Virus record (IMG/VR): IMGVR_UViG_3300032676_000590
Span: 1 to 23,707 of that record
Reading direction: 5' to 3' (one strand)
DNA length: 23,707 nt
From: a virus
The notes under the pieces were generated by a model. The model made no database searches and was not told where the DNA came from. It worked only from the letters and a program-made list of their open reading frames with translations. Positions 7,087 through 14,621 of the stretch are shown here, piece by piece (the first letter of the stretch is position 1; each line of letters opens with the position of its first letter). The position numbers and the translations under genes were made by a program.

Positions 7087-10011
7087 TTATCCTTCAGGGG
7101 GTTGTTGTGGTTGTGCTGCTTGTTGTTCTTGCATCTGTTGCATTTGTTGCTCGTGCATTTGCTGGGCTTGTGCTAAGCCTTGCTGGTGTTGTTGAGCGTT
7201 TTGTGCAATTTCCATCTGGTGCTGCTGGTCTGCCTGAGCTAAGCCTTGTTGGTGTTGCTGGGCTTCCATAGCAGCTTGTTGCTGTGCCTTTTGGGCTTCA
7301 ATTTGTTGCTGAACCTGCTGAGCTTTTTGCTCGAATGCTTGTTGCTGAATTGCTAATCCGTGCTGACGAATGTCTTGTTCAGCGGTTTGGATTGCTTCTC
7401 TAGCAGACTGATCCTGGTCAGCTTCTAACTGAGCTTGAATTTGGCTCATCTGTGCTCCAGCCGTAATCATAGCAACACGCTCTTTAGCAGAGTTGTTGAT
7501 GTTAGCCATTGCAATGTCTGTAGCGTTGCGTTGGTTATCAATGTTAGTCTGCGTGCTGTACTTAGCTTGGAGTTCTTGAACCTTAGCCTGTAACTCTGCA
7601 ACTTTAATCTGATAGTTTTGTTGAATCTCTTGAGTATCAAGTTGCATCTTAGCTTGAGCTTCTTGCAGTTTGCGCTGTGTCTCTGCAGTCTGAGTCTTAA
7701 CAATTGCAGCTGCAGTTGGATCAGACATGAGCGCAGACTGTTGCTGCTGCTGTTGAGCCTGTGATACTTTCTGAGCCAAGCCAGTGATTTGCTGTAGGAA
7801 TGGTCCAAGTGTTTGTTGTGAGTCTTGACCAACCAATTGTGAGGCAAGGGCCAAGGCTTGCTGGGCTTCTTGATCCAATGGTAGCTCTTGGTGCAGTTTG
7901 AGTACGTCTTCTCCGCCCGAGGCTTTGGCAACATAGCTGCGCATAGACTGCAAGTAGTGCAGTGTTAAGTGTTGCTTAATGTGCTCTAGTGCATGCGGCG
8001 CAAATACTGGGCCAATGATAGGGTTACCACCGTACGCAGGATTTGTTGCGTACTCTAAGTGAATCTTAAGGTGCGCAATGTGGTCTTGGTCGGGGTAGGC
8101 GGCAGCGGGTCGTCCCATCGTCATAGAAACGTTCTCTAAGGCCGGATTGGATTCGTTGGCGCCTTGTGGGTTTGGCAGCACTTCTTCGAGCTCAGGAACT
8201 TTTAATTGCTGTAACACACGCTTGTATACTGCACGCATGTCAAACATTCCTGGAGGCGCGGTGCCAGCCATTTGTAACAGTGCTTGATTCTGAGCAACAC
8301 GTTGTGCTTCAGAAAAAATGTTAGGATCAGATACCGGACGAACGTCTGAGTTGTACGCAAAGTCACGTACCTCAATCTCTTCGCCGGATTGGTTGTCCAT
8401 CTCTTGCAAATACCAATGATTGATACGCGAGATGATTTGTAAAGATTTTTCTTGGCTGCGATGCAGGCGAGCGTGAATGCTTGAGAATACTTTAGCACCT
8501 TGCTCAATCAAAGCCTGGGTTGTACCCACTGGCATCTGGCTGTTTGCGTCAGCAATCTTCTCTTCAGCTGTAGTAACCACACCTTTAGCTGCGTTGGTTA
8601 ACCAGCCTAGCAAGTCGTATAAAACTGAAGAGGGTGGATTGAACGGCATTGGCATTGCAATCTGACGGATGTCAGTTACACCAGCACCGGCTTCTACTTC
8701 GATTACTTGAGTAGGTTCAATTCGATCAGATTGTCCAGATACGCGCCCAGTTTTGAGCTTAAGCATGGTCTGGCTATTATTGATATGGGCAGCGTCAAGC
8801 AGAGCGCGCAAAACACCAGTAAGAGCAGCGGAGAGGCCGCCAATAAGATGAGGCAATCCAATCGCGTAAGCGCCACGCCAAGGAATGAACTTGAATTCAA
8901 CCATCCAGTCGAGTTTTGTTCGTTTTTCATCATTAGCATCCCAGTTGCGGTACAGTGCCAGCACTCTGCCGCTTGTTTCGTCAATAGTCAGGATGTATGG
9001 GGCACGCTTGCCTTCTGTTTCTGGATCTTCGTCCAAACGCATGTAGCAAGAAATCTCATAAATTCTGCGTAGCTCGTCGATATTTTTAGAAGGCATGTCA
9101 ATGCCCTCGATCTTATCGTTTGCTGCCTTACTACGGGTTTGGTCGTTTAATGGAGAGTCAGAGGTATAAATCTCGTTGTCGTAGTCTCGGTATAGACCAG
9201 AGTCAATACGCTTGATGTACTCGTCGCCAGTAATGTCTTGTTGCTCTGTAACACGCTGTGCTGTGTAGAAGTTTGTTGAGGCGTACGGTAGGATAACGTT
9301 GTCAATTGGTACCCACTCGCACGCTGGACGAGCTTGCTCTTCGTCGTACATCCATTTAAGGTACTGAGATCCGCCCAAGGGTAGTTGTGTGAACAACTGT
9401 TCCATCTCGTCGCGGAACTCAGGTACTTGTTGTGTTAACTGCCAGTTAAGGAAGTTTACTTTTCTGTTTGCTGTTTCTTGTTTGGTTTTGTCGTCGTCGC
9501 CTTTGATGTCGGACTTAACAATACCGTCTGCTGGTAATAACTCTTTGGCTGCGGAAGCGGCGAAGTCGACGCAAGCCTCAGCCATGACGGGATGAACAAC
9601 TTTAGAAGCGCCGTCGAAAGTAGCACCACCAGGAGCGTCCTTGCCAAGGCCGGTCCTGCGAAGTCCGTCTTCATATTGCTTGTCTCTTTGTTTGCGAGCC
9701 TCTTTGTCTACGTCAATGTAGTCAAGGTACTCAATCGCTAATGATTGGAGTGTCTGCTCATCAAACTCTTCTGCAAGGTTTGCATAAAACTCTGGGTTCT
9801 TTGCGGGACTCGATCTTTCGACGTAATTAACCACAACTGAACCATCGTCCAGTTCAATTACTTCTTGCTCTACTTCGTCGGAGTCTAATCCCAGTACGTC
9901 TTCATACTCTTCCATGTCAGCGTCTTGCTGTTTTGCGTCCTTAATCTCGTCCTCTCGGTCGAGACTGGGCAAATTGCCGCCTGCTTGCATAGGTAATGAT
10001 GGTTGTGCCAT
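7087..10011 (-). CDS. Portal protein with long Gln-rich C-terminal extension
   Basis: 974 aa. After an acidic N-terminus, residues ~80-620 carry portal features of the P22-like podovirus type: YEDGLRRTGLGKDAPGGATF, VHPVMAEACVDFAASAAKELLP, then LPLGGSQYLKWMYDEEQARP, FKFIPWRGAYAIGLPHLIGG and the helix around LDAAHINNSQTMLKLKTGR. From about residue 700 to the end it is a Gln/Ala-rich helical region (HQQGLAQADQQHQMEIAQN and similar), predicted coiled coil, ending QPQQPPEG. P22 gp1 (725 aa) also ends in a long helical barrel that projects into the head, so this tail may form an enlarged barrel. In the dodecamer it would form the DNA entry channel and dock the terminase encoded upstream. Confidence 0.88.
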   Translation of the reverse strand: MAQPSLPMQAGGNLPSLDREDEIKDAKQQDADMEEYEDVLGLDSDEVEQEVIELDDGSVVVNYVERSSPAKNPEFYANLAEEFDEQTLQSLAIEYLDYIDVDKEARKQRDKQYEDGLRRTGLGKDAPGGATFDGASKVVHPVMAEACVDFAASAAKELLPADGIVKSDIKGDDDKTKQETANRKVNFLNWQLTQQVPEFRDEMEQLFTQLPLGGSQYLKWMYDEEQARPACEWVPIDNVILPYASTNFYTAQRVTEQQDITGDEYIKRIDSGLYRDYDNEIYTSDSPLNDQTRSKAANDKIEGIDMPSKNIDELRRIYEISCYMRLDEDPETEGKRAPYILTIDETSGRVLALYRNWDANDEKRTKLDWMVEFKFIPWRGAYAIGLPHLIGGLSAALTGVLRALLDAAHINNSQTMLKLKTGRVSGQSDRIEPTQVIEVEAGAGVTDIRQIAMPMPFNPPSSVLYDLLGWLTNAAKGVVTTAEEKIADANSQMPVGTTQALIEQGAKVFSSIHARLHRSQEKSLQIISRINHWYLQEMDNQSGEEIEVRDFAYNSDVRPVSDPNIFSEAQRVAQNQALLQMAGTAPPGMFDMRAVYKRVLQQLKVPELEEVLPNPQGANESNPALENVSMTMGRPAAAYPDQDHIAHLKIHLEYATNPAYGGNPIIGPVFAPHALEHIKQHLTLHYLQSMRSYVAKASGGEDVLKLHQELPLDQEAQQALALASQLVGQDSQQTLGPFLQQITGLAQKVSQAQQQQQQSALMSDPTAAAIVKTQTAETQRKLQEAQAKMQLDTQEIQQNYQIKVAELQAKVQELQAKYSTQTNIDNQRNATDIAMANINNSAKERVAMITAGAQMSQIQAQLEADQDQSAREAIQTAEQDIRQHGLAIQQQAFEQKAQQVQQQIEAQKAQQQAAMEAQQHQQGLAQADQQHQMEIAQNAQQHQQGLAQAQQMHEQQMQQMQEQQAAQPQQPPEG

Positions 10012-10060
10012 AGATTATTTGATTTGGAATTTGGTGGGCGGAAAGTGTGCCCTTATTTTA

Positions 10061-10090
10061 ACTAATACGCTATTTTGGACCAATCCGCCC
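10061..10090 (-). promoter_or_regulatory. Candidate phage sigma promoter for the portal operon
   Basis: On the minus strand GGGCGGATT starts at 10090 and GCGTATTAGT occupies 10070-10061, with 15 bp between GGGCG and the second box. It lies between the terminase stop and the portal ATG, which is 50 bp further on. The upstream box overlaps an inverted repeat (CCAATCC 10080-10086 / GGATTGG 10103-10109, with inner GCCC/GGGC) that spans the terminase stop codon. Confidence 0.68.
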
Positions 10091-11535
10091 TACTGGGCGT
10101 AAGGATTGGCAAATCGCTTACGTACATCGTCGTCTGCGTAGTCATAATCGCGCGGTGGTAGGTAGTCTAGCTGCAGCCAACCATCATCCCTCAGAATACG
10201 AAGCGCTTGGGATAGTGAGTCTACGTAGTCGTCATGCCCCTGCATTTCAGGGAACGAGCAGACTTGGCGAATAAACCGTTTGGTCCAGTCAGCAAACTCA
10301 CCCTTTTGTTTTGGATCTTCGGGGATAAATATCTTTCCCTTAGCTACCAAAGGGGCTACAATGTTCAGTCGCTGGACTTTGTCGGCTCGCCCAGGGTTGT
10401 ACCCTTGCACTGGCACTCCGGCGCCTCTGAGCTCTTGTATGAGGCTAATACCGGCTGATTTATCCTCCATGAGGATGAGGTCTGCTTTTTTGCCTTTGGC
10501 AAAGGTGTTGTCTGCGCCGTAAACTACTTCCTTAAAGTCGTTGATTACTTTACGGCGAAGTTCTGGGTAAGAGAGGTGGTTGTCCCAAGCGTCCAACAAT
10601 ATCGCACTGGTACCGCCGTCTTGTTGCTGGAAGATACCCCACACCGTACAAGCTGTTGGGTCGTTGTGTGTTTTTTCTGAGGTAGCTGGATCGTAGCTGG
10701 CCAGAACGTATTCCAGCTCTGGTGTGGGCTTATCGGCTGGCCACATCTTGAACTGCTTGCGTTTGATAATACCAGCGGACTCTGGGTCTAGGATCTCTCC
10801 ATAAATCTCCTGTCTACCAATATCTGTTCCGTCATAAGTCTCAAGCTGTTTGAAGAATGTTTCAGACAGGTTCTCTCGGTTGTCAAACGACGAGGCGTTG
10901 ACCATGTACACGTCGCCGCCGATTTTACCTTCGGCAAGGTCTACAATCAATTCCCTAGGCTTAGGGGTTGTAGTAATGATTTGCTGGACTCGAGGTATTC
11001 TTGGGTCTTTAAGACGCAGAGTAAACTGCACGCCGTCGTAGGCATCGTCGAGGTAGTCAAAGGCACACAGCTCATCGAACCAAGCTCCATGGTATTGTTT
11101 ACCACGGTATCGTTCAGGCTCTGAGGCTGGAATGCCTTGAATGATCGAGCCGTTGACGAGTGTGATTTCAAAGAGGGACTTGTTGTAGTCTCGGATAAGG
11201 GACTTTGGTATGATGTTAAGCAGACCGGAATCTCCCTCAAAACAAGTTGCTCGTATGTCGTTAGAGGTAGGGGCTGTGACAAGCCAGCGTGTGCCTGGGT
11301 AACGCCAAGCACGTATGCCAAGCCAGTGGCTAGCAGTGTGCGTCTTACCAGATCCACGACCGGCAAGCATAAGGAAGGTATCGTACTCACCATCTGGTGG
11401 CTCCTTTTGATGCGCTAGTGCAGACTTGGCCCAGGTCATTCTCCAGACCGCTGCGTCTAGTTCCGGTTTAGGCCAGTGCTTACGCGCCTTGATAAATTCG
11501 GATATTTCTTTTTGTTCTTCTTTACTTAAAGACAT
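10090..11535 (-). CDS. terL: Terminase large subunit
   Basis: 481 aa. The N-terminal ATPase has Walker A LAGRGSGKTHT (AGRGSGKT at 58-65) and Walker B GAWFDE (150-155), with the coupling segment IITTTPKP (186-193). The C-terminal RNase H-like nuclease shows SYDPATSE (D282), LILMEDKSAG (E357/D358) and GHDDYVDSLSQAL (D435/D436, D439), the acidic residues expected to bind metals. It packages DNA by docking on the portal encoded just downstream. No small-terminase gene is recognisable nearby. Its ATG lies inside the end of the Hint gene (10-bp overlap in another frame), so translation is probably coupled. Confidence 0.95.
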   Translation of the reverse strand: MSLSKEEQKEISEFIKARKHWPKPELDAAVWRMTWAKSALAHQKEPPDGEYDTFLMLAGRGSGKTHTASHWLGIRAWRYPGTRWLVTAPTSNDIRATCFEGDSGLLNIIPKSLIRDYNKSLFEITLVNGSIIQGIPASEPERYRGKQYHGAWFDELCAFDYLDDAYDGVQFTLRLKDPRIPRVQQIITTTPKPRELIVDLAEGKIGGDVYMVNASSFDNRENLSETFFKQLETYDGTDIGRQEIYGEILDPESAGIIKRKQFKMWPADKPTPELEYVLASYDPATSEKTHNDPTACTVWGIFQQQDGGTSAILLDAWDNHLSYPELRRKVINDFKEVVYGADNTFAKGKKADLILMEDKSAGISLIQELRGAGVPVQGYNPGRADKVQRLNIVAPLVAKGKIFIPEDPKQKGEFADWTKRFIRQVCSFPEMQGHDDYVDSLSQALRILRDDGWLQLDYLPPRDYDYADDDVRKRFANPYAQ

Positions 11536-12518
11536 GCAATAAATCCTTCTTCGACCAACATGCTGTTATCCTCTCCATCTATTTCGATGTGAACACAGGC
11601 TTGCGGTGTTATCTCTTCAACTTTAGTAATCAGTCTCCAGTTTTGCCGCACCTTAGCAGGCTTTGGCGTTTGCTGTGGTAAAAGTTTTAGCTTGGTTTTA
11701 ATAAAAACAGTGTATCCGTTTATTTTGTCCGGACCTTCGAGCACTGTCTTACATCCCAACGATTCGGCAAGCCCTTGAACTCGCTTGACGGTTGGTAAAT
11801 GCTTTGATGTAAACCGAAACGTATCTAACTTTTGGTTATATTGATTTGGTTTTGCGTGCATAATCCCACTAAGCAGCTCGATTCGTTGTTCAGAACTCGC
11901 CAGTAGGTAGTTGTTTGGTATTTTGTACGGTATGTTTGGTGCCAAGTGTGACATAACCGTAGGCTTTGTGCTGTAAACTCTGTACCGCTTGGCTGGATCA
12001 CGCCAGTAAGTTTGCAAGTAGCCATAATCTTTAAGCCGTTCCATAACTTCGTCCATGTATTGCGCTGGAATTTTCATGGTTCCGTCTTTTCTACGGCAGA
12101 AAAACCATAGGCCAAACACAAACGGCGGGACTGGCAGGTCCATAATGGGGAATTCTAGCATGCCGGCTGTCGGTACGCTGTACACTAAACGGTTTCGTTT
12201 GTCTAAAAGCTCCAGGTTAATCAGTTCGGACAGGGGTTTTAGTACCAAGGGCCTCTTAAACTTCTTAACGCCTTTGTATTCAAAGATTCTTTTGCGGTAC
12301 TTTGGTGTTTCTACTGGTAGCTTTAGGTTCCCGTCCCCGCAAACTGACGTGCCGTCTTTAAACCATACACGATAGCATGGCCGTTTGTCTAGGTGTTGGA
12401 CGAGTTTTATCCGGACCTTGCGGCCAAGTCTGTCAAATACAATGTCACCCTGCTTTAAGTCTTGCGCTATTTTCCAATAGTCAAGGGTTAACACCTTTTG
12501 TGTTGCTAGTATCGCCAT
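11526..12518 (-). CDS. Stand-alone Hint (intein-like) domain protein
   Basis: 330 aa. Residues ~10-70 resemble intein blocks A and B: LTLDYWKIAQDLKQGDIVFD, then CYRVWFKDGTSVCGDGNLKL, where the usual His of block B is replaced. The end, ACVHIEIDGEDNSMLVEEGF followed by IACL, matches blocks F and G, but the terminal His-Asn needed for splicing is absent and there is no N-terminal Cys/Ser nucleophile. The middle (~90-290) is where inteins carry a LAGLIDADG homing domain. SEQRIELLSGIMHAKPNQYN (~209-228) resembles the second such helix, so a decayed or repurposed endonuclease is likely. It overlaps the preceding gene by 38 bp and terL by 10 bp. I recognise this type from environmental phage genomes next to terL, but know no function. 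Confidence 0.72.
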   Translation of the reverse strand: MAILATQKVLTLDYWKIAQDLKQGDIVFDRLGRKVRIKLVQHLDKRPCYRVWFKDGTSVCGDGNLKLPVETPKYRKRIFEYKGVKKFKRPLVLKPLSELINLELLDKRNRLVYSVPTAGMLEFPIMDLPVPPFVFGLWFFCRRKDGTMKIPAQYMDEVMERLKDYGYLQTYWRDPAKRYRVYSTKPTVMSHLAPNIPYKIPNNYLLASSEQRIELLSGIMHAKPNQYNQKLDTFRFTSKHLPTVKRVQGLAESLGCKTVLEGPDKINGYTVFIKTKLKLLPQQTPKPAKVRQNWRLITKVEEITPQACVHIEIDGEDNSMLVEEGFIACL

Positions 12519-12789
12519 AAAAGTTTTCCAATACCCATTTGTCTAGGTATTTTCCCAACAGCAGCCTAATCTTGTTAATGACGCCGTTGGGTAGTTTTTG
12601 GATTACCAAGGCGCCGTCTGTTAGCTTTAGACGGAAAGCTAAGTACTTAGCTGTCTCTTTGTCTAAAATTCCAATCGGTACGTCAACGGAGTCAAAATTA
12701 TACAGGTCGCACACTAGTACACGCAAACCAACGAGTTTTTGGTTTTTGTCTTCTAGTGCGCCTTGAATTTGGTAAACGTACTTGTTCAT
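12481..12789 (-). CDS. Unknown protein opening the terminase operon, 102 aa
   Basis: It begins MNKYVYQIQGALEDKNQKLV and has a beta-rich first half and a helical second half (ETAKYLAFRLKL, NKIRLLLGKYLDKWVLENF). It is the first leftward gene after the non-coding region and occupies the place where a small terminase often lies, but I see no helix-turn-helix that would support that. GCGTATTAGT ends 6 nt before the ATG, and no clear Shine-Dalgarno is visible. It overlaps the Hint gene by 38 bp. Confidence 0.65.
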   Translation of the reverse strand: MNKYVYQIQGALEDKNQKLVGLRVLVCDLYNFDSVDVPIGILDKETAKYLAFRLKLTDGALVIQKLPNGVINKIRLLLGKYLDKWVLENFYGDTSNTKGVNP

Positions 12790-12795
12790 ACACCC

Positions 12796-12825
12796 ACTAA
12801 TACGCAGATTGCATTAAAGCAGCCT
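12796..12825 (-). promoter_or_regulatory. Candidate phage sigma promoter for the terminase operon
   Basis: GCGTATTAGT occupies 12805-12796 on the minus strand; 15 bp further upstream is AGGCT (12825-12821), a degenerate form of the GGGCG box. The motif ends 6 nt before the ATG at 12789, the same distance as at 6814. Confidence 0.6.
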
Positions 12826-12874
12826 TTATTACAAAAAGTTATATTAAAAGATTTTTATATAACTAAAAGTAATC

Positions 12875-13079
12875 ACTATCCACAGTATCCATAGTATCCA
12901 GGGTCTAAACGACATTTACCCTATATCTTTATTTTATTTTTAAAAAAAAAAAAAAAAAAATCAAAATTACTGTGGATACTGTGGATCGTAACTAAAATGT
13001 TCTTTTAAATCAACGAGTTACCGTGCCACCATAGGGTTTACCCCAGTGGATTATAATCCAGGATGCAGTGCAGCATTTT
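12875..13079. other. Candidate replication origin module, copy A
   Basis: Three 9-bp direct repeats TATCCACAG, TATCCATAG and TATCCAGGG lie at 12877-12903. After an A/T-rich core with 19 consecutive A (12942-12960), the same unit appears inverted twice: TACTGTGGATACTGTGGATC at 12968-12987. CTATCCACA (12876-12884) and TGTGGATAC (12971-12979) each differ at one base from the DnaA box TTATCCACA/TGTGGATAA. A 27-bp block follows at 13007-13033 and a 24-bp block at 13056-13079; both recur in copy B (25/27 and 24/24 identical). DnaA-like sites around an easily melted core are typical of origins. Direct evidence of replication start is lacking. Confidence 0.6.
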
Positions 13080-13213
13080 ATGTGTTTACTAAAAAAAAAT
13101 AAAAAATTTGCAAAAACTTGAGGTCTGGCCTGGGGCCACCGCCGGGGGGTGGAGGGTACCTGTCAAGGGTGGTCGCCGTATTGGAAAAGGGACCCTCAGC
13201 CACAAAGGAGGGT

Positions 13214-13252
13214 CGTTCCACATTATGAGATGCCATCTCACTATGTGGAACG
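13214..13252. other. Long near-perfect hairpin
   Basis: CGTTCCACAT (13214-13223) pairs with ATGTGGAACG (13243-13252). Inside, GAGAT (13227-13231) pairs with ATCTC (13235-13239) around a 3-nt loop, with a 3 x 3 internal bulge between the two stems. This gives 15 base pairs in 39 nt. No T-tract follows in either direction, so it is not a standard terminator. Confidence 0.75.
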
Positions 13253-13345
13253 CTAGCACTCAGCCACCCTGCCTGCTAGTAATGGGGACAGAGTGGGGCG
13301 AGATACCCACACTGCCAGCATGGTTACTAGCTGGCGCTGGCACTG

Positions 13346-13354
13346 TGGTATACT
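13346..13354 (+). promoter_or_regulatory. Possible extended -10 promoter element
   Basis: TGGTATACT fits a TGn extended -10 with hexamer TATACT. No good -35 is visible 16-18 bp upstream. The perfect palindrome 13379-13394 would lie about 18-33 bp after the start, where a repressor could block it. Weak evidence. Confidence 0.3.
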
Positions 13355-13378
13355 GGAAGATTGCCTGCGTGCTACTAT

Positions 13379-13394
13379 GTTAGTGCGCACTAAC
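13379..13394. promoter_or_regulatory. 16-bp perfect palindrome (operator candidate)
   Basis: GTTAGTGCGCACTAAC is self-complementary over all 16 bases, the form expected for a dimeric repressor site. It lies between two possible rightward promoters (13346 and 13671). No second copy was found by eye. Confidence 0.45.
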
Positions 13395-13630
13395 TTAGGC
13401 TCGGCGCTAGCAATCTAGGGGTAATTCCTGATTGACGGATTGGAGGCGTTTTAAGGGGGCATAGAGGCGTTTTGTTCTGCCAGGCTACTTGGGTATCAAC
13501 CACTGTGCGATCTCTAGTCTTCCAGTAACCACGGGGCTTAGCGGGTTGATGCGCACGCGAGGTGGTGAGCTGGAGGGTGGGCGTAATATGGCAGGTTAAA
13601 AGACTGACAGCATCCCCAAACTATTTTCTG

Positions 13631-13676
13631 TTTTCTTGATCTAGGTCAAGAAAATTGTTGAGAATGTGATTACAAT
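13631..13676 (+). promoter_or_regulatory. Early rightward promoter with FNR/CRP-type palindrome
   Basis: TACAAT at 13671-13676 is a good -10. No TTGACA-like -35 lies at 16-18 bp. Instead a palindrome with 9-bp arms, TTTTCTTGA (13631-13639) and TCAAGAAAA (13646-13654), is centred at 13642.5. Its core TTGAT-CTAG-GTCAA differs at one base from the FNR/Anr consensus TTGAT-N4-ATCAA. With a start near 13683-13684 the centre is at about -41, the place where class II activators of this family replace a -35. The transcript would lead about 275 nt into the small-gene arm. A phage repressor operator is the alternative. Confidence 0.5.
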
Positions 13677-13957
13677 AGAGCCATGAAGTAAGGTAGTTCT
13701 AGTCGCAGTGCAGAGTTATCGGGATGATAACGACACGCAGACCAATTACCACGGGATGGCGCCACGATACGGTGCCCTAGGTGACTAAGTACCAGCCTAG
13801 TAAAACGTGTGGCAGACCTCATGACAGGATGCGTGAGAGAAGAAGTACCAGCGGGGTAGGATGTCCCAACAGCTGGCAGATAGTAATACTCAGAGCCCAT
13901 TGTCATGCAGTGAGCTCGAGGGATTACTAACCACACAACACACAGGAGAATCACACC

Positions 13958-14227
13958 ATGATGACCGACAAGCAATTACAAGAATTAGTGGACGAGCGCC
14001 ACGCTGACTACTTGGCTGAGGAGCGCGCAGAGCTCCAAGCAATGCAACTCAAAGACCTACCCAAGGGTGAGTACTTCAAACGCAAGCCTGACGCCCACAA
14101 GGTATTTACTCGCAACGAGTACTATCGCGACACCAAGAAATACCAGTGCGACGACCACGACGACATTTGGGGCAACGGTATCCAGCTCAAGGGCACAACA
14201 ATCGTATACATCGGCTTTACTTACTAA
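13958..14227 (+). CDS. Hypothetical early protein, 89 aa
   Basis: First gene of the rightward early arm. The acidic helical N-terminus (MMTDKQLQELVDERHADYLA) is followed by a charged region and a short beta-type end, GIQLKGTTIVYIGFTY. AGGAGA (13944-13949) precedes tandem ATG codons at 13958 and 13961; either may be used. No domain is recognised. First genes of phage early arms often act against host functions, but nothing in the sequence shows this here. Confidence 0.65.
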   Translation: MMTDKQLQELVDERHADYLAEERAELQAMQLKDLPKGEYFKRKPDAHKVFTRNEYYRDTKKYQCDDHDDIWGNGIQLKGTTIVYIGFTY

Positions 14228-14241
14228 GAGGACTAACCACC

Positions 14242-14445
14242 ATGAACAACACACTCAAAATCCAAACAATCCTACGCAACGACCTAGCAATGTGGAAGAC
14301 CATGAGCAGGGATCAGCTCTACGAAATGATGCTTGAGGATCGCAGATTTTTTCTCGAGACTGAAGTAGAGCAGGGCAACGAAGAATACCTCGACGAGCTA
14401 CTCGAAGAGATCGACATCCCAGCAGTGTGGGCAACCACACCATGA
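14242..14445 (+). CDS. Hypothetical acidic early protein, 67 aa
   Basis: It begins MNNTLKIQTILRNDLAMWKT and is helical and acidic (MLEDRRFFLETEVEQGNEEY), with no membrane segment. I placed the start at the ATG at 14242, 14 bp after the previous gene, rather than at a longer upstream frame that would overlap that gene. The stop overlaps the next ATG (ATGA). Confidence 0.6.
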   Translation: MNNTLKIQTILRNDLAMWKTMSRDQLYEMMLEDRRFFLETEVEQGNEEYLDELLEEIDIPAVWATTP

Positions 14446-14621
14446 CACGCGTGCAGACCAAGGTCATGGGTGACAAGCTGGCATTCACCCAACGCGACGG
14501 TGCCACCGCCCTGCACGCCCCTGAGTTTAACCACCAAGGGGTTGACTACTATTTTCTAGGCGGCGTATACTACGACCTCGAGCCAGTTTTAATTGACTAC
14601 ATATTCAAGGAGCTAACATGA
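14442..14621 (+). CDS. Hypothetical early protein, 59 aa
   Basis: It begins MTRVQTKVMGDKLAFTQRDG and has a beta-type pattern with aromatic YYFLGGVYYDL. The ATG at 14442 forms an ATGA overlap with the preceding stop, and its own stop overlaps the next start in the same way, which supports this start over an upstream GTG at 14427. Confidence 0.58.
   Translation: MTRVQTKVMGDKLAFTQRDGATALHAPEFNHQGVDYYFLGGVYYDLEPVLIDYIFKELT

Larger units (their letters stand above)
13080..13630. other. Non-coding region rich in inverted repeats
   Basis: Beyond origin copy A I find no convincing gene. An open frame at 13108-13383 begins with TTG, has no ribosome-binding site and gives an unremarkable translation. 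The stretch 13110-13620 is GC-richer than its surroundings and full of paired segments: 13214-13252, GCTAGTAA/TTACTAGC (about 13273/13323), GCCAGC/GCTGGC around 13316-13342, and the palindrome at 13379-13394. GAGGCGTTTT occurs at 13443 and 13464 and again at 18813. It could be a structured RNA, an untranslated leader or a regulatory region. Confidence 0.5.

Noticed and set aside
12481-12789. Small terminase subunit
   Set aside because: The position fits, but no DNA-binding helix-turn-helix or family pattern is visible, so it stays unknown.
12942-12960. Run of 19 A as a signal in its own right
   Set aside because: It may partly reflect sequencing or assembly length error. The matching core in copy B is broken by T and G, so only A/T richness seems to matter.
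13108-13383. A 91-aa rightward open frame
   Set aside because: It starts at TTG without a ribosome-binding site, shows no domain-like composition and overlaps strong inverted repeats; better seen as non-coding.
13684-13943. tRNA or other known RNA gene in the early leader
   Set aside because: No cloverleaf or T-arm pattern (GTTCRA) is visible; only short unsupported frames are present.
13670-13975. A 101-aa leftward open frame across the early leader
   Set aside because: It would run against the early promoter and into the first early gene, with no promoter motif or ribosome-binding site.
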